Positions 13,486-13,922 of a stretch of DNA of 13,922 nt are shown here, one piece after another. Source of the DNA: JAJZQD01 sp021847735. Its GTDB lineage: Bacteria > Bacillota > Thermincolia > Thermincolales > UBA2595. Position 1 is the stretch's first letter, and the number at the start of each line of letters is the position of its first letter. The notes beneath the pieces are model-generated. The model ran no database searches and was not told the origin of the DNA. It saw only the letters and a program-made list of their open reading frames with translations. The position numbers and the translations under genes were made by a program. The stretch is taken from assembly GCA_027324025.1 (NCBI GenBank), contig DAHVYW010000080.1, forward strand, positions 1 to 13,922, written 5' to 3'.

Positions 13486-13662
13486 GCTGTTGAAAAACTG
13501 CGTCTAGCTTTGTACCCGCAAGGGGTAGGCCGGAGTCCGTAAGCCGCTGAAGCGGCAACGGCTCCGCACTCGCCCGTTTTACCGAGGTCCTCGACGTACC
13601 ACCAGTACGCCTCCGGCCTCGGTAAAACGGGCTTCGCGCTATACTTGTTTATTGAACAGCCT
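13484..13662. mobile_element. MITE-like palindromic repeat element (179 bp)
   Basis: Bounded by an inverted pair, AGGCTGTT (13484-13491) and AACAGCCT (13655-13662). Inside are several perfect hairpins: TACCC/GGGTA (13513-13517, 13523-13527), a nested arm CGGAG-CCGT-GCCGCT with its complements (13531-13566), and a 16-bp perfect stem (13572-13587 with 13617-13632) topped by CGTAC/GTACG (13595-13599, 13605-13609). It contains no reading frame. It overlaps the holA stop codon. The structure fits a non-autonomous dispersed element and may also act in transcript processing or termination. Confidence 0.65.
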
Positions 13663-13690
13663 ACTCTTTTGGTGAATGAAAATGTTTTGT

Positions 13691-13720
13691 AAAAACTCAG
13701 TTAGGGATAACTGGGTTTTT
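13691..13720 (+). terminator. Intrinsic terminator
   Basis: AAAAACTCAGTTA (13691-13703) pairs with TAACTGGGTTTTT (13708-13720), with one T-G wobble and a GGGA loop, ending in five T and then GTTTG. It probably ends the comE-holA transcript. Confidence 0.85.
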
Positions 13721-13800
13721 GTTTGCCCTGCCCTATTTGGTTCCGGGAAAACGGCATTTGAAGCAGCGAAAACTGCATTTCATGAATATTTCGCTCGGAG

Positions 13801-13872
13801 AGAGCCATTATGTCGACAAAATAGAGCCATGTTCACGGAAAACTAGAGCCACTTTCACGGAGTAGAGAGCCA
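13801..13872. repeat. Four AGAGCCA repeats at 22-base spacing, probable IS end
   Basis: AGAGCCA occurs at 13801, 13823, 13845 and 13866, a period of 22, 22 and 21 bases. The second and third copies lie in longer near-identical 18-mers (13822-13839 and 13844-13861, sharing TAGAGCCA and TTCACGGA). Multiple end repeats are typical of IS21-family ends. The element itself would lie beyond the window. A TATAAT follows at 13891. Confidence 0.5.
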
Positions 13873-13890
13873 ACCCATCATTTTCAACTC

Positions 13891-13922
13891 TATAATGGAT
13901 TTATGCACATTAAAATGTGTAA
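13891..13922 (+). promoter_or_regulatory. Possible promoter and hairpin at the right edge
   Basis: A perfect TATAAT (13891-13896) without a clear -35, followed by an inverted pair CACAT/ATGTG (13906-13910, 13915-13919). If the AGAGCCA array is an IS end, this could lead its transposase gene, which would be outside the window. Confidence 0.3.

Overview
The window looks like chromosomal DNA of an anaerobic Gram-positive bacterium of the Peptococcaceae/Desulfotomaculum type. The grounds are the comEA-comEC-holA gene order, strong AGGAGG-type ribosome binding sites, a tungsten-type aldehyde oxidoreductase, clostridial-style DUF1858 and siroheme genes, and many intrinsic terminators. This is inference from gene content, not a species identification.

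Layout. Bases 1-194 hold only hairpins. Two minus-strand genes follow: a HEPN-like plus uracil-DNA-glycosylase-like fusion (195-1343), and upstream of it a YbaK-type aminoacyl-tRNA deacylase (1437-1916) with an extended -10 promoter. A 420-base divergent intergenic region contains two dyads, a promoter candidate and a clear molybdenum/tungsten-cofactor (Moco/Tuco) riboswitch whose closing stem overlaps an intrinsic terminator. It controls an aldehyde:ferredoxin oxidoreductase (2341-4068) and a MoaD/ThiS-like sulfur carrier (4084-4320). A small unknown gene (4512-4805) and the remnant of a beta-propeller protein (4873-5268) follow.

Bases 5420-8348 carry a redox-flavoured plus-strand cluster: a stand-alone DUF1858 protein, a SAM methyltransferase, a PCP_red-CGGC fusion protein, a 2[4Fe-4S] ferredoxin, and a DUF1858 domain fused to a half-size siroheme/[4Fe-4S] reductase. 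It is interrupted by a four-hairpin repeat-like element (6997-7110) and by terminators. The pairing of ferredoxin, siroheme protein and two CxxC DUF1858 domains suggests a small electron-transfer or sulfur/nitrogen-redox module of unknown substrate.

A convergent minus-strand gene (8432-8944) encodes a remarkable silk-like protein: six exact GGGFAPGF octapeptides followed by long poly-alanine blocks, driven by a near-consensus promoter. Competence genes comEA and comEC (9114-12161) follow. A 280-base gap with A-tract repeats and a possible coding remnant leads to holA (DNA polymerase III delta). The right edge holds a MITE-like palindromic element (13484-13662), a terminator, and a 22-base-periodic AGAGCCA array that looks like an insertion-sequence end, possibly IS21-type.

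Best candidates for something undescribed are the HEPN-glycosylase fusion, the silk-like protein, and the DUF1858/CGGC/siroheme cluster.
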